This document shows, in pieces, positions 22,201-31,789 of a stretch of 64,000 bases of DNA (position 1 is the stretch's first letter; each line of letters starts with the position of its first letter). Under the pieces are notes generated by a model. It was not told the DNA's origin, ran no database searches, and was given only the letters and a program-made list of their open reading frames with translations. This stretch comes from Notospermus geniculatus (Eukaryota > Nemertea > Pilidiophora > Heteronemertea > Lineidae), in contig NMRB01000471.1 in the NCBI GenBank assembly GCA_002633025.1, forward strand, positions 227,814-291,813. Reading direction: 5' to 3'. The position numbers and the translations under genes were made by a program.

Positions 22201-23085
22201 GTCAACTTCGCCCTGAGCGAAGACCACGTTCCTGAAGGTTTCTTTCGGAAATCAGTAACGACTGGAGGAAAACGACATTTACTGTTCGCCACCGACAATA
22301 TAATGAAATTACTCGCCAAAGGCAAGGTGTGGTAAGTTGATGGCACTTTTTAAAGTGGTAAAGGAGCCGTTCACTCAGCTGTTGAGTATTCACGCGTTCA
22401 TCAGGAGTGGTGAAGAGTTAAAGCAGGTGCCTCTGATGTTTGTGATCATGTCTGGAAAGAGGAAGAAAGAGTACAGGAAAGTGTTCAAGGCAGTAAAGGA
22501 CCTTCTGACACCTTATGGAACCCCAAATGTGTGCAAAATTGTGATAGACTTTGAAATGGCAATATGGCGGGCCATTCCCCACATATTCAAGGATGTTAAG
22601 ATTGTAGGGTGTTGCTTCCACTGGTGCCAGTGTATATGGAGGAAAATCCAAGAGCTTGGACTTGCGGTGGCATACAGAAATGACAACGCCACACATAAAT
22701 TCTGCAAACAGTTGACTGCCCTTCCATATTTACTGCTGGAACACATCCCACCAGTACTCGAATCACTTGAAGGGAAAGCTGCAACACCAGCCCTCGCAGA
22801 GCTGAGGAAATACATTGTACATTCGAAACAATGCGATAGACGGCACCTGGACGCCGGATTCGTGGAGCATTTTTAATCAGGCCACAATGACGTCAACGGC
22901 TGGCACGGCATGCTGAACCATTATGCAAAATGCCCCAACTTGTCATTTTATCTTCTGATACGCATTCTACACGAACAATCGCAAATGGTGGATTTGCAAG
23001 TGCGGTTTCTGAGCGAGGAAAAAATTAAGAGGAACCAGCGACGGAAATACAAACAAATAAAGGGACAATTATTCAAACTTTAGGA
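22201..23085 (+). pseudogene. MULE transposase pseudogene, copy B (most complete)
   Basis: It opens with E-D-H-V-P-E-G-F-F-R-K-S, then K-V-W, a TAA in place of Tyr, and V-D-G-T, the first catalytic Asp box. After a 1-bp frameshift the main frame (from 22337) reads F-T-Q-L-L-S-I-H-A-F, L-M/M-F-V-I-M-S-G-K-R-K-K, V-I-D-F-E-M-A-I-W (second Asp box), C-C-F-H-W-C-Q-C and L-E-H-I-P-P-V-L. A 7-bp insertion near 22815 breaks the frame again before W-T-P-D-S-W. This is the fullest of the three copies and shows the expected domain order. It is inactive. Confidence 0.8.
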
Positions 23086-23767
23086 GGACTACACAGCCGG
23101 GAATAAATCTGCCAAACAACTCTTGAGAAAGTGCAGTCACCTTGTGGGGCCTTCAGTAGAATAAATTATTGGACCTTTATTCATCATGGACTGATCACAT
23201 GGGAACACAGGTTGAACTCTTGTGCATCGCCTTTTGTGGGTTTTTTTTGTGTTTCATGTACCGTTTGAACTCTGCATCTTTGGTTTCAAGGATGTTAAGA
23301 TTGTAGGGTGTTGCTTCCACTGGTGCCAGTGTATATGGAGGAAAATCCAAGAGCTTGGACTTGCGGTGGCATATAGAAATGACAACGCCACACATCAATT
23401 CTGAAAACAGTTGATGGCCTTCCATATTTACCGCTGAAACACATCCCACCAGTATTCGAATCACTTGAACAGAAAGCTGCAACACCAGCCCTCGCAGAGC
23501 TGACGATGACATACATTCGAAACAATCCACAACCAGTAACTTTGGCATAACCGATGCATACAATGCGATGTACTCACAACCAGTGGAAAACCAAGCATAC
23601 TACAGCAACAACGCCAACATTTTCACAGAATGCACCAACTTCGACACCATTGAGCGAAGGCCTACATGTAAAGGAGACCGCTACATGAAGATAAGTGAAG
23701 GAAAGGATGAAAATATTAGATGAAGAAATAACTTCAGTGAAGAGAGCAGTTAACTTGGTATGAATGA
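23086..23767 (+). mobile_element. Mosaic 3' part of MULE element B
   Basis: Bases up to 23287 match the flank of copy A. At 23288 the sequence jumps to an internal transposase segment matching 22588 onward. Near 23525 it jumps again, into the 460-bp tandem repeat sequence (matching about 19720). It ends in TTAACTTGGTATGAATGA, also found after the first element near 20907, which marks the element's 3' boundary. Confidence 0.7.
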
Positions 23768-23768
23768 N

Positions 23769-24196
23769 GTTTAATAAGTCCGGTTCTATTAAGTGCGGAT
23801 CTATTTAGTTTGGATAGGTCATGCACAGTCGCAAGCGACCGTGGAGCCACCTGTAGCCGAGCATAATACTACAAATAGATCCGGTGTTATTGCCATTCCA
23901 CTACAAAATTTATCCGCATCTAGATTCGGAGTATGATCGGCTATGCTATCCGAACTGAATAGATCCGCACTTAATAGAACCGGACTTACTAAACCCGGCA
24001 ATTCTGTAATGGAAGCAGAATAAGAGCGGACAAATACCGGCTTTTTTGTAGTGGAAGCGCAACTTCATGCTGTCCGAACTAAATAGATCCGCACTTAATA
24101 GAACCGGACTTATAAAAACCCGGCAAATCTGTAATGGAAGCAGAATAAGAGCGGACAAATACCGGCTTTTTTTGTAGTGGAAGCGCAACTACATGT
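23769..24196. mobile_element. Multi-hairpin element with AATAAGTGCGGATCTAT repeats, copy 1
   Basis: The ends and interior carry AATAAGTCCGGTTCTATTAA and its reverse complement, forming arms at about 23769-23813 and 23948-23995. A 126-bp segment ending GTAGTGGAAGCGCAACT is present twice in tandem (about 23941-24062 and 24068-24192). A related element lies inverted at 58991-59590. No coding region. Confidence 0.65.
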
Positions 24197-24199
24197 ATA

Positions 24200-25230
24200 G
24201 CCTTGTGAAGGTCCCAAAAATGCTGGCTGCACTTTATACAGTCTGAGAGTACTTGTTATTTCTGGCAGGTTATCATGCAACACTCGTTATGGGTTGACAA
24301 GATTTCTCACATTTTCTCCACTTTCATCACCGTTTTCATGCCCAAAGCATGGAACTTCCCTTTATTGGCACCTAAGAGAACTTCAGTGAAAGCTAACCCC
24401 GACAGTCAAGAGGTTTATGTACTTGATTTGAAGGTTAAGTAGATTCTTTATCCGACTGGTATTTCCTCTTTGTCTATACCTGAGGCATTCTATCACAGTA
24501 TACTGGTTCAAAAAATTTTTAAAAGGTACCCAGGTACAGGGGGAATACAAATCCGAACAGCTGGAAGACTGCCTCAGAAATCTGCCAGGAGATTCGTAAA
24601 GGATGGCAAGCGCTGAATAAAAGGAACGTTCTGATTGGTCAGTAGTCAAAACACTGATGTGAAATAGCCAATCACCAGCGTCCTTGCGGCACTGACGGCC
24701 ATAAATCGCTTACCTTTCTCGAAAAAGTCACACCAAGAAAAGACAGGTTGGTCTATACTTATTCCAACTGATTTCTCAGAAATTTCCACCTGTGTGTTTC
24801 TGAGGAAAACCGTGCCCTAATGAATACATTGCGTACAAGCCTAAAAACGTGGACGAGATAGGTCGAATTATACAGGCTGCTGAGTAAAAAAAGAACCTAT
24901 TTACACAGGTAACATATCTTGATCAAATTCATGTTCTCATCCTTTGGTACATGAATCTGTATTTGGGAAACAGACAGGTGTGACTGGCTGTGTATCATTG
25001 ACGATGATGTCAATAATGTACAAAAAAACACATTTTACATTTTAACTGGGTGACGGAGGTTGTGTCAAGAGAAGTTTCCAAAAGGACCAAGTAAGTGTTG
25101 TATGAGCTTCTCAGTGAGAAAATCTTCCCCAGAAAGATTACTGGAGAGATTGCAGTGATAGTGTGAAGCGCTTTGAGACTGTATTGTGAAAAGTGCTACA
25201 TACAATCCACACTGGAGTAGAGTGTGATAT
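24200..25230. other. No recognised gene
   Basis: AT-rich sequence with only short frames. I see nothing to annotate until a perfect 27-bp tandem duplication at 25232-25285 (GTAGGGAAGTAGATGG and on). Confidence 0.5.
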
Positions 25231-25489
25231 TGTAGGGAAGTAGATGGTTGACTAAGCGGTAGGGAAGTAGATGGTTGACTAAGCGGGTCTGGAACCGGCA
25301 TGGGTAGGCGCGGCTGTCCCGCGAGCTCGGACCGTGCCGGAGCCTTCCCAGGGATCGCATCATACAACCTCGAAGACGATGAAGATGGGGATGAGACAAG
25401 GAACTGTACCAGAGGGTGTTAGTGCTGCACAGGTACGGTATCTGTCGAAGCAAGTAAACATGCAGGGCAGCCATCCTTCGACAGGATGT

Positions 25490-25965
25490 CAGGACGATGA
25501 CGATGGCGATGACGATGACGATGGTGATGATGGTCCATGATAACGATGACGACGGTGACGGTGGTGATGATGATGATAATAATGATCATGACGATGACGA
25601 TGACGATAACGATGACGATAACGCTGATGAAAACATTGTTGATAATGATGACGCCGGTGACAATGACGATGACGATGATGAAAACATTGATGATAATGAT
25701 GACGCCGGTGACAATGACGATGACAATGATGAAAACATTGATGATAATGATGACGCCGGTGACAATGACGATGACAATGATGAAAACATTGATGATAATG
25801 ATGACGCCGGTGACGATGACGATAATGAAGACATTGATGATAATGACAACGACGGTGGTGATGATGCTGATAATCATGTTCATGGCGATGACGATGACGA
25901 TGAAGAAAACATTGATGAGGACCGCCATGACGAGGATGATGGTGATGATGACGATGATGAATTTT
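25490..25965 (+). repeat. Acidic GATGAC minisatellite with 51-bp higher-order unit
   Basis: The tract is built of GATGAC, GATGAT and AATGAT hexamers. A 51-bp unit (GAAAACATTGATGATAATG and on) repeats about four times. One frame, open from 25497 to 26168, would encode an Asp-rich chain with 17-residue repeats close to E-N-I-D-D-N-D-D-A-G-D and a non-repetitive C-terminal tail of about 70 residues. All plus frames and several minus frames are open because the hexamers lack stops, so coding is unproven. Secreted Asp-rich proteins do exist in calcifying marine animals, but no signal peptide is visible here. Confidence 0.75.
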
Positions 25966-26169
25966 GGCATTGGTCAGGAATTAACAGATGCTGCCACGTA
26001 AATCAGTGTTCTTGGAGTCAAAGACTCCTGAAGCCCTCGACTCTTTCAATCCCGACACGTGTTTTATCATATCGACTTCGGGGAGGGGGGTATACCGAGG
26101 GGACCAGGGCAGTGATATCACGACCTCGTGGGCCAAGCGACGCTGGCACTTGTCGGAATTATCCCTGAA

Positions 26170-26700
26170 CCTGAACGAAGCCTAGTCAAAAGGCGTTTAT
26201 GTAAAACACCCTGTCATTCCAGTCAAAAGTCCTAAATTTGTAATTGAGATACAGTATCTGAGTCGTGAGCATGATTTGATGATCTGGTGGGATACATTTA
26301 TACCATGACTCAGACTTTCGTGTTCAATAATTTTACCCCGGCAACAACCAACTGCAGACAGGTCGGTCAATTTCCCAGAACCCATTAACCGCATACCTCG
26401 AAATGACGTCTCTTTCAAAAAAAATGAAATCCTTGAAATGGCTGAGTGATGTTGGTCACGTCCTTCAGTGACTCCTTGCTCATAAAAAGATCAAGAGTTC
26501 TGACCTGGTCTAATGTTACGAAAAGTAACAAGTTTTAACATTTGTCCCGGATGTTGTCGATATATTGTTTAGAAGGTTAGTTGGCAAGAGGAAAGGTTAC
26601 TAGTACCGTAGTTGCAAGAGGATTGGCAGAATGGCGGTAATGAAAACCAGTATGTTAGTAAAGTGATGTAAAGGCATTATTTGAGATGGATAAGGAAGTG
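26170..26700. other. No recognised gene
   Basis: Unique-looking sequence between the acidic minisatellite and a SINE. One TACTAGTA-type octamer lies near 26602. No supported coding region. Confidence 0.5.
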
Positions 26701-26705
26701 TCCCG

Positions 26706-26968
26706 ACAGCCTGTTGGTTATCATATTATATCTGCCTGGCAAGCGGCAGGTCCTGGGTTCGAATCCCGCTTCGGCCAAATGGGATTTATCATCCCTGGCT
26801 CTTCATGTCCGTCGTATGGGGCGATACTGGTAAACCTTGGTGGCTTGTACTGCTTGTTCCTTTGCAAGAGTAAAGTGAAGAACATGAGTAGCTTGAGATG
26901 GCCTCTTCCATAATTACCACGGCCAATCACGCTATGGCTTCGACCCTGATGGAAAGATACAAATACAG
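26706..26968 (+). mobile_element. tRNA-derived SINE, copy 1
   Basis: A tRNA-like 5' head has a good B box, GGTTCGAATCC, at 26756-26766. A body with CCTGGCTCTTCATGTCCGTC follows, then a tail GGCCAATCACGCTATGGCTTC and CCCTGATGGAAAGATACAAATAC. Four other full or nearly full copies in the window share head, body and tail. Such elements are copied by the enzymes of a partner LINE. Confidence 0.8.
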
Positions 26969-27036
26969 TCCATTTTGAGGTGGCTAACTCCACAAAGAAT
27001 GTGATGAGTGAAACTAAACATCAGATTTGTTATGTT

Positions 27037-27226
27037 ATATAGAAAGGAGGATGGTAACACCGATTTCTAAGATCAACTTTTTCAATTTTACATGTAAGGT
27101 ACATGCTGACTCAAGCTTTCGACACTATACGGTGTCTTCCTCAGGAGAGCTAGAGTCAGCGTGTACCTTACTTGTAAAATTTAAAAGTTGATCTTAGAAA
27201 TCGGTGTTACCATCCTCCTTTCTATA
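27037..27226. mobile_element. Inverted-repeat element with GTGTC hairpin centre
   Basis: Arms of about 75 bp start AGAAAGGAGGATGGTAACACC and end in the complement near 27226. The centre (27117-27145) reads, on the minus strand, CCTGAGGAAGACACC then GTGTCGAAA. This is the same hairpin layout as the retroposons at 30.4, 43.4, 48.5 and 59.9 kb, which have CCGAGGAAGACCCC then GGGGTCGAAA. It is probably a distant member of that family. The left arm contains TACATGTA where the right arm has TACTTGTA. Confidence 0.65.
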
Positions 27227-27239
27227 TTGTTGACGATCA

Positions 27240-28537
27240 ACACGGCTACTACTACCATACTGAATGAGATTTGTTAGGACGACCGAAGAGGTAGATTTTT
27301 CGGTTTGCTCTTGAAGACAGGCATACTCTTGCTGACCCAACGTGGAAGTTGGTTCCACATGAAAAGGCCCCTGCAAAAATCACCAGCATGCATCTCGAAA
27401 GAGACTGCTTAACGACCCTAAGGTGGCGGAGGCAGATAGGGCTTTTGAGGGAACCTCCTGTCCTGTCCAAACTGGCCCCAACTCGCGTGTTGCTCAATAT
27501 ACCACTAAAAAGGTTCACATGCCAGACGGACAAGTACTTATACTTGTACAAGAGGTGTGAGAATGAAGTAAAGGGTAAAGAGATAATGTAACCAGCAGGC
27601 AATGATGCCGGAAGTTTGCTCATTGACTGCTGAAGCTCTACCTGGAACGTCTGGGTGAGGTCTGGCAGATGGTCTGTTGCCGGTATATCGAGAAACGTCA
27701 GTCTTCCTCGATGTTTTTCAAGACCTACCGGAGAAGGATTGAATGATCCGGGGGAGGGTGGCCATTCATTGGCCGCAGCAGAACGTACACTCAAAACTAA
27801 ATTCAACTTCAACGGAATGTTTCTATTATTGACGAAGGCCCAAGGAAGACGGTTTCGCAATTTGGGCCGATCTATTGCCCGATGTAGCAGTGGTGTCTAC
27901 GTTTAGTCGTAATCTGTAACGCCGGTGGCGCTGTATTCGACATGAGACCCCTGGTGGCTAAATATCACCCTAGACGCCATGTCGGTCACCTCTGTTATGC
28001 TGTTAGAGATCGATGCAGGCGAAATGTCGACGAATGTTGCTGTAAACATCGTGATCGGAGCCGATCTTTTCACAATGGCCGAAAAATTTAAGGCCACCCA
28101 CATTTGGTTCGTTTTGTTTACAATGTGGCAAGTAGGAAGGAACGAGGTCTGAAAAGGACGTCTAGAAAACATTTTTGTCCTGTCACGCATGCACAGAAGT
28201 TGATACCCCTTTGACCAGTCCCTGGTCATCCTTCACCGGTCACGTGACCTCTGTTTATTATGTCTGGTGTGGAAGTAAATATAGAATGCTCACGAGGGGC
28301 GTCTGCACCTTTCAAGCGTCTAGACGTGAAGGGGATACTAGCGGAATGTACTCTCAGACCATGAGTCAGTCAAGGCCAAGGTAAATGTCGGCTGCACCCT
28401 GGAGGCTCGATATGTGCACCGAGGTTACCTTTAAGTCTGGTTGTATTAAAGCGGTTATCCAAACGTCAGACGGTTCAGTCGAATATACCCGGTGAATTAA
28501 GGCCAACAATTCGCATTATTTATTGATTAATGCACAA
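27240..28537. other. No recognised gene; long frame on the minus strand
   Basis: A 202-codon open frame on the minus strand (27252-27860) has no recognisable domain, no start or splice support, and overlaps plus-strand frames. I leave it uncalled. It could be part of a LINE that I do not recognise. Confidence 0.35.
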
Positions 28538-28550
28538 AATTTAAAGAAGG

Positions 28551-28823
28551 AGCCCTGATAGTCGAGTGTTTATCACGTCCGCTAAGCAAGCGGCAGGTCC
28601 CCGGTTCGAATCCAGCCCGGGCCATATATGGGATTACTCCCTGGCTCTTCACGTCCATCGCAGTAAGCCATGGTGCCTTGTACCTTGTGTGTTTGCAAGG
28701 GCAAGTAAAAGACCCCATCCAAGTGAGGAACATGACATGGGTAGCATGAGAGGGCCTCTTCCGCACCAACCAGGGCTAATATGGCTTCGGCCCTGATGGA
28801 ACTTACAAATACAAAACAAAAAC
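28551..28823 (+). mobile_element. tRNA-derived SINE, copy 2, with target-site duplication
   Basis: The head starts GAGCCCTGATAGTCGAGTG (A box) and has the B box GGTTCGAATCC. The tail is GGCTTCGGCCCTGATGGAAC with ACAAATACAAAAC. It is flanked by AATTTAAAGAAGG (28538-28550) and AATTTGAAAGAAGG (28824-28837), a target-site duplication with one indel. This supports insertion by target-primed reverse transcription. Confidence 0.85.
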
Positions 28824-28839
28824 AATTTGAAAGAAGGGT

Positions 28840-29470
28840 TCGTAAACTTGAGTAGTCTCCGATAGAAAAAAATGTAACTGAAACCACTCTATTTTAACGC
28901 AGACAANAGCCCCCCCCCCCCCCCAGCACCATGACTTTTAACCTTGTGGCTGCATGACCGGCGGATGAATATAAGTGGATAATGCATAGGACGTCACGTG
29001 ACCGGGGACCGACCAATCAGATCTTTCAAATTTTGTGCAGGATAGAAAGAATAGAGCTTGAAACCGTCAGATCATATCATCCCGCACAATAATCGCTTTC
29101 AGCCAAAGGCAACAAAGTACAATATTTTACTCCCCGTCGAAACGTAAACGGTTATAGAACTTTTTATAATATCGAATTCCGAAAATGTTCAGCATAAATC
29201 ATTGGAAATAGTGTATACCTCCCACGTGAACCCTTTATGTTTTCAATAAGCATTTGCATAAAGAATATGCATCGGTTAAAAGCAATGTCAATGCCCACGT
29301 CAAATTCCATCTGTATCGGGTCTGAACCATGATTTGAATCGAACGAAAAAGCAAGAAACCTAAAGCGGATATTTCAACAGATACGGTGAAACCCCTCTTT
29401 GCGGACACCTACCGACTCCTCTATTGAGGACATAAACCAAGTCCACAGTTAGTTCTTTTTTTACCTCTTT
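28840..29470. other. No recognised gene
   Basis: It contains a C homopolymer at 28911-28924, adjacent to an N base. A repeat-like string, GTGAAACCCCTCTTTGCGGA, lies at about 29387-29406. No coding region. Confidence 0.5.
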
Positions 29471-29475
29471 AATCA

Positions 29476-29617
29476 GGGGCCGGTTGAACAAAACTCTGGA
29501 TAGCGCTAACTTGGTGTTAGTGCAAACTTTATGTTAGATGACGTAAAAATCCCTTGTCTTTTTACGTCATTTAACATAAAGTTGAGCGCTAACAAGAGTT
29601 TTGTGCAACCCAGCCCA
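29476..29617. mobile_element. Foldback MITE (GGGCCGGTTG termini)
   Basis: GGGGCCGGTTGAACAAAACTC at the left pairs with GAGTTTTGTGCAACCCAGCCC at the right. The inner arms AACTTTATGTTAGATGACGT and ACGTCATTTAACATAAAGTT extend the stem almost to the centre. Non-coding. The sequence from 29620 to 30410 holds nothing I recognise. Confidence 0.8.
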
Positions 29618-30412
29618 GGACACCTGTGAACGCAGGACAACATTTTGACAGTTCCGAGTTGTCCTTAACTCTGTTTATTGGGCCATCGCAGTAATGTACA
29701 AAAGTCGTTTCTTTTATTTTTCGTATTGGATCTTACCCTGGGCAATAGGTCAACCCTTCTTCCATGCGAGTACATTTTGCGACCAAGGAGTGGATGGCTG
29801 TTCGAGGCTAGTTTTAATAGTGCGTTCTCAACCAATTGTTGGTAAATGCAGGGTGATCCGATAGTTCGGTGAGTGTACCTAGGCCTGTGGGCGTTTGCAG
29901 CAAATGACAGCATTTCCAATAAAAATGTTGCAAATTCTGCAACACGTGGGTCGTAAGCTGTACGCCGGGAGCTTGTGACGTGAAATGAGTAGAAAAAGTG
30001 CTTTGGTTTTTGCATAATTCCTCTTCTCCAGGTCTGCATAAAGCCCCAGGATATCGGGTAAATGTTACTTAAAAGGATAATGCATCAGAAACGAGTTGTA
30101 AACTCTGCATAAAATGGTTGTTGCTTCACACCTTTGTTATCTGCTTAGATATTGCGACCACCTCCAGTCATATTGGACCTGCATGTCGTCTTGGACCTCC
30201 TTTTCAAATCCCAGTACCATGTACTCTAAAACCTACCTCAGGCTGATCGAGATAAAAGAGTGTTGGAACTGCAGCATCAGTATCCTGTGCGCGGAAACCA
30301 ACACAGGCAAACAGTAAGACAAGAGTCTTGAAAGTTCTAAAGAGATGGCAAAATGTTGCGACACTTTCCGCGGGAATCAGAGCAAAAAATCATTCAATAC
30401 TGCTACACAACC

Positions 30413-30730
30413 CTTAATAATATTAATAATAATAAGCAAGAAGTCAATCTCCAGAATTCACGAATTTTCGACCCCAACCGGGGTCTTTTTCAAGTGGAAC
30501 TTTACAATCTGAAACTCTAGAAAAGACTGAGCTGAAACTCTAGAAAAGAAACTCTGAAACTCTAGAAAAGACTGAGCTTTTCTAGAGTTTCAGATTGTAA
30601 AGTTCCACTTGAAAAAGACCCCGGTTGGGGTCGAAAATTCGTGAATTCTGGAGATTGACTTCTTGCTTATTATCATTTTGTGTGTCAATTTTGTGCTATT
30701 CTGTATCTTGGACTTAATAATATTAATAAT
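30413..30730. mobile_element. Hairpin retroposon, inverted dimer, with 18-bp target duplication
   Basis: The insertion (30431-30712) is flanked by the 18-bp repeat CTTAATAATATTAATAAT at 30413-30430 and 30713-30730. Inside are two inverted arms. Each carries GACCCC and GGGGTC around a 4-base loop, then TTTTCAAGTGGAACTTTAC, then AAACTCTAGAAAAG. The right arm extends into a single-copy tail ATCATTTTGTGTGTCAATTTT to 30712. Long variable target duplications point to retrotransposition rather than a cut-and-paste MITE. Inverted partial copies are typical of Penelope-like elements, but no encoded protein is present to confirm this. Confidence 0.8.
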
Positions 30731-31600
30731 AGTAATATTTTATTCATCCAAAAGAGCTGAAACAGCAGGAAAGCACTTACAAAGAGATCGACAGACCAGT
30801 GTGATAAAAATTTAGAAATTACCATAAATTTAATAACTAAGGGCCTACAGGATTTACAAAAAAAATAAAATCTACAAAATTTACAGAAAACAAATTTACA
30901 GAATTTACAAAAAACACAAATTTACAAAAAGCACTGGCTTTAGCTGTTTGCACTTGGTGAACCATCTTTTTTCGCGTTTACATGTATCTCGTTGGTTTGT
31001 TAATGCATTGCTGTCAGCATCTCACATTAAGAGGAACATACACCGTTCCTCATCAACCATTATTTTGCTCTGTACTGACGACAGGTTAACACGAATTTTT
31101 TACGAAATCATCGTCCGTATGATTGGCAAATAATGTTCAGCCATCAGATTAGCAGTATTCTACGTAAAATATAAAATAAATCGTAAACATTTTGACATTG
31201 AAAATGCGAAATTTTTCTCGAAGGAATGTTCAGCGTAACCTGGGGTAAAAAGCACTCATCGTCAAATGTGAGATGCTATCTCTATGAACGTATCTTCAGG
31301 TAGCCAATCATTCATGTAAATCTTCCTAGGTGGTCCGAATAGTAAGACTAACTTTTTACCACCTCCATAATCTTAGCACAGCGGGCCTTTAATGCCCGAT
31401 AAGGCTACAGCACCAGGTGGTAACTTTTTCTTGCACCACCGCAGACGGTGAAAAACCGTGCGCACTTTTTAAGAATCTGCGCATTTCCGGTTTTTAAACG
31501 AGGCTGTCTCGCTTGAATGTCATTGACCCTTCGTCACGACCCTCGCCTTTAAGTGCTTCAAGTGCTTTCGGTAGTCGAGACTTTTCTTGTGTTAGAAGGG
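30731..31600. other. No recognised gene
   Basis: AT-rich, with an imperfect AAATTTACAGAATTTACAAA-type simple repeat at about 30830-30930. No supported frame. Confidence 0.5.
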
Positions 31601-31607
31601 AGAGCAA

Positions 31608-31781
31608 AGGTGCCCCTCCACAGGAGAGTTTTCTCGCGCAAGTTGGCTCTCAATGGGCAACTCAACTGCGAGCAATAATTGTTTGTGTCGTTGGTCCCAG
31701 CGTAAGCCATGAGGAAAAACAATGGTGAATTGCCCATTGTGAGACAACTTCCGCGAGAAATCTCTCACGTGGAGAGGTGCA
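31608..31781. mobile_element. Foldback MITE
   Basis: The left arm AGGTGCCCCTCCACAGGAGA and TTTTCTCGCGCAAGTTGG pairs with CAACTTCCGCGAGAAATCTC and ACGTGGAGAGGTGC at the right. Arms are about 57 bp with a 60-bp spacer. Non-coding. Confidence 0.75.
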
Positions 31782-31789
31782 TTAACTTT

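Noticed and set aside
25419-25970. Val/Ile-rich, Met/Thr-rich and Ser-rich frames overlapping the GATGAC tract
   Set aside because: They are other-frame readings of a stop-free hexamer repeat.
27117-27145. Hammerhead-ribozyme-like core on the minus strand (CTGAGGA ... GAAA)
   Set aside because: The two core boxes are present, but an extra A lies before the stem. The flanking strands pair with each other as one helix, so there is no third helix or cleavage triplet. Penelope-like elements can carry hammerheads, but this copy does not form one.
27252-27860. 202-codon open frame on the minus strand as a gene
   Set aside because: No known motif, no start or splice support, and overlapping open frames on the plus strand.
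26706-28823. Functional tRNA genes at the GGTTCGAATCC sites
   Set aside because: The heads lack a closed acceptor stem and are followed by the same SINE body and tail in every copy.
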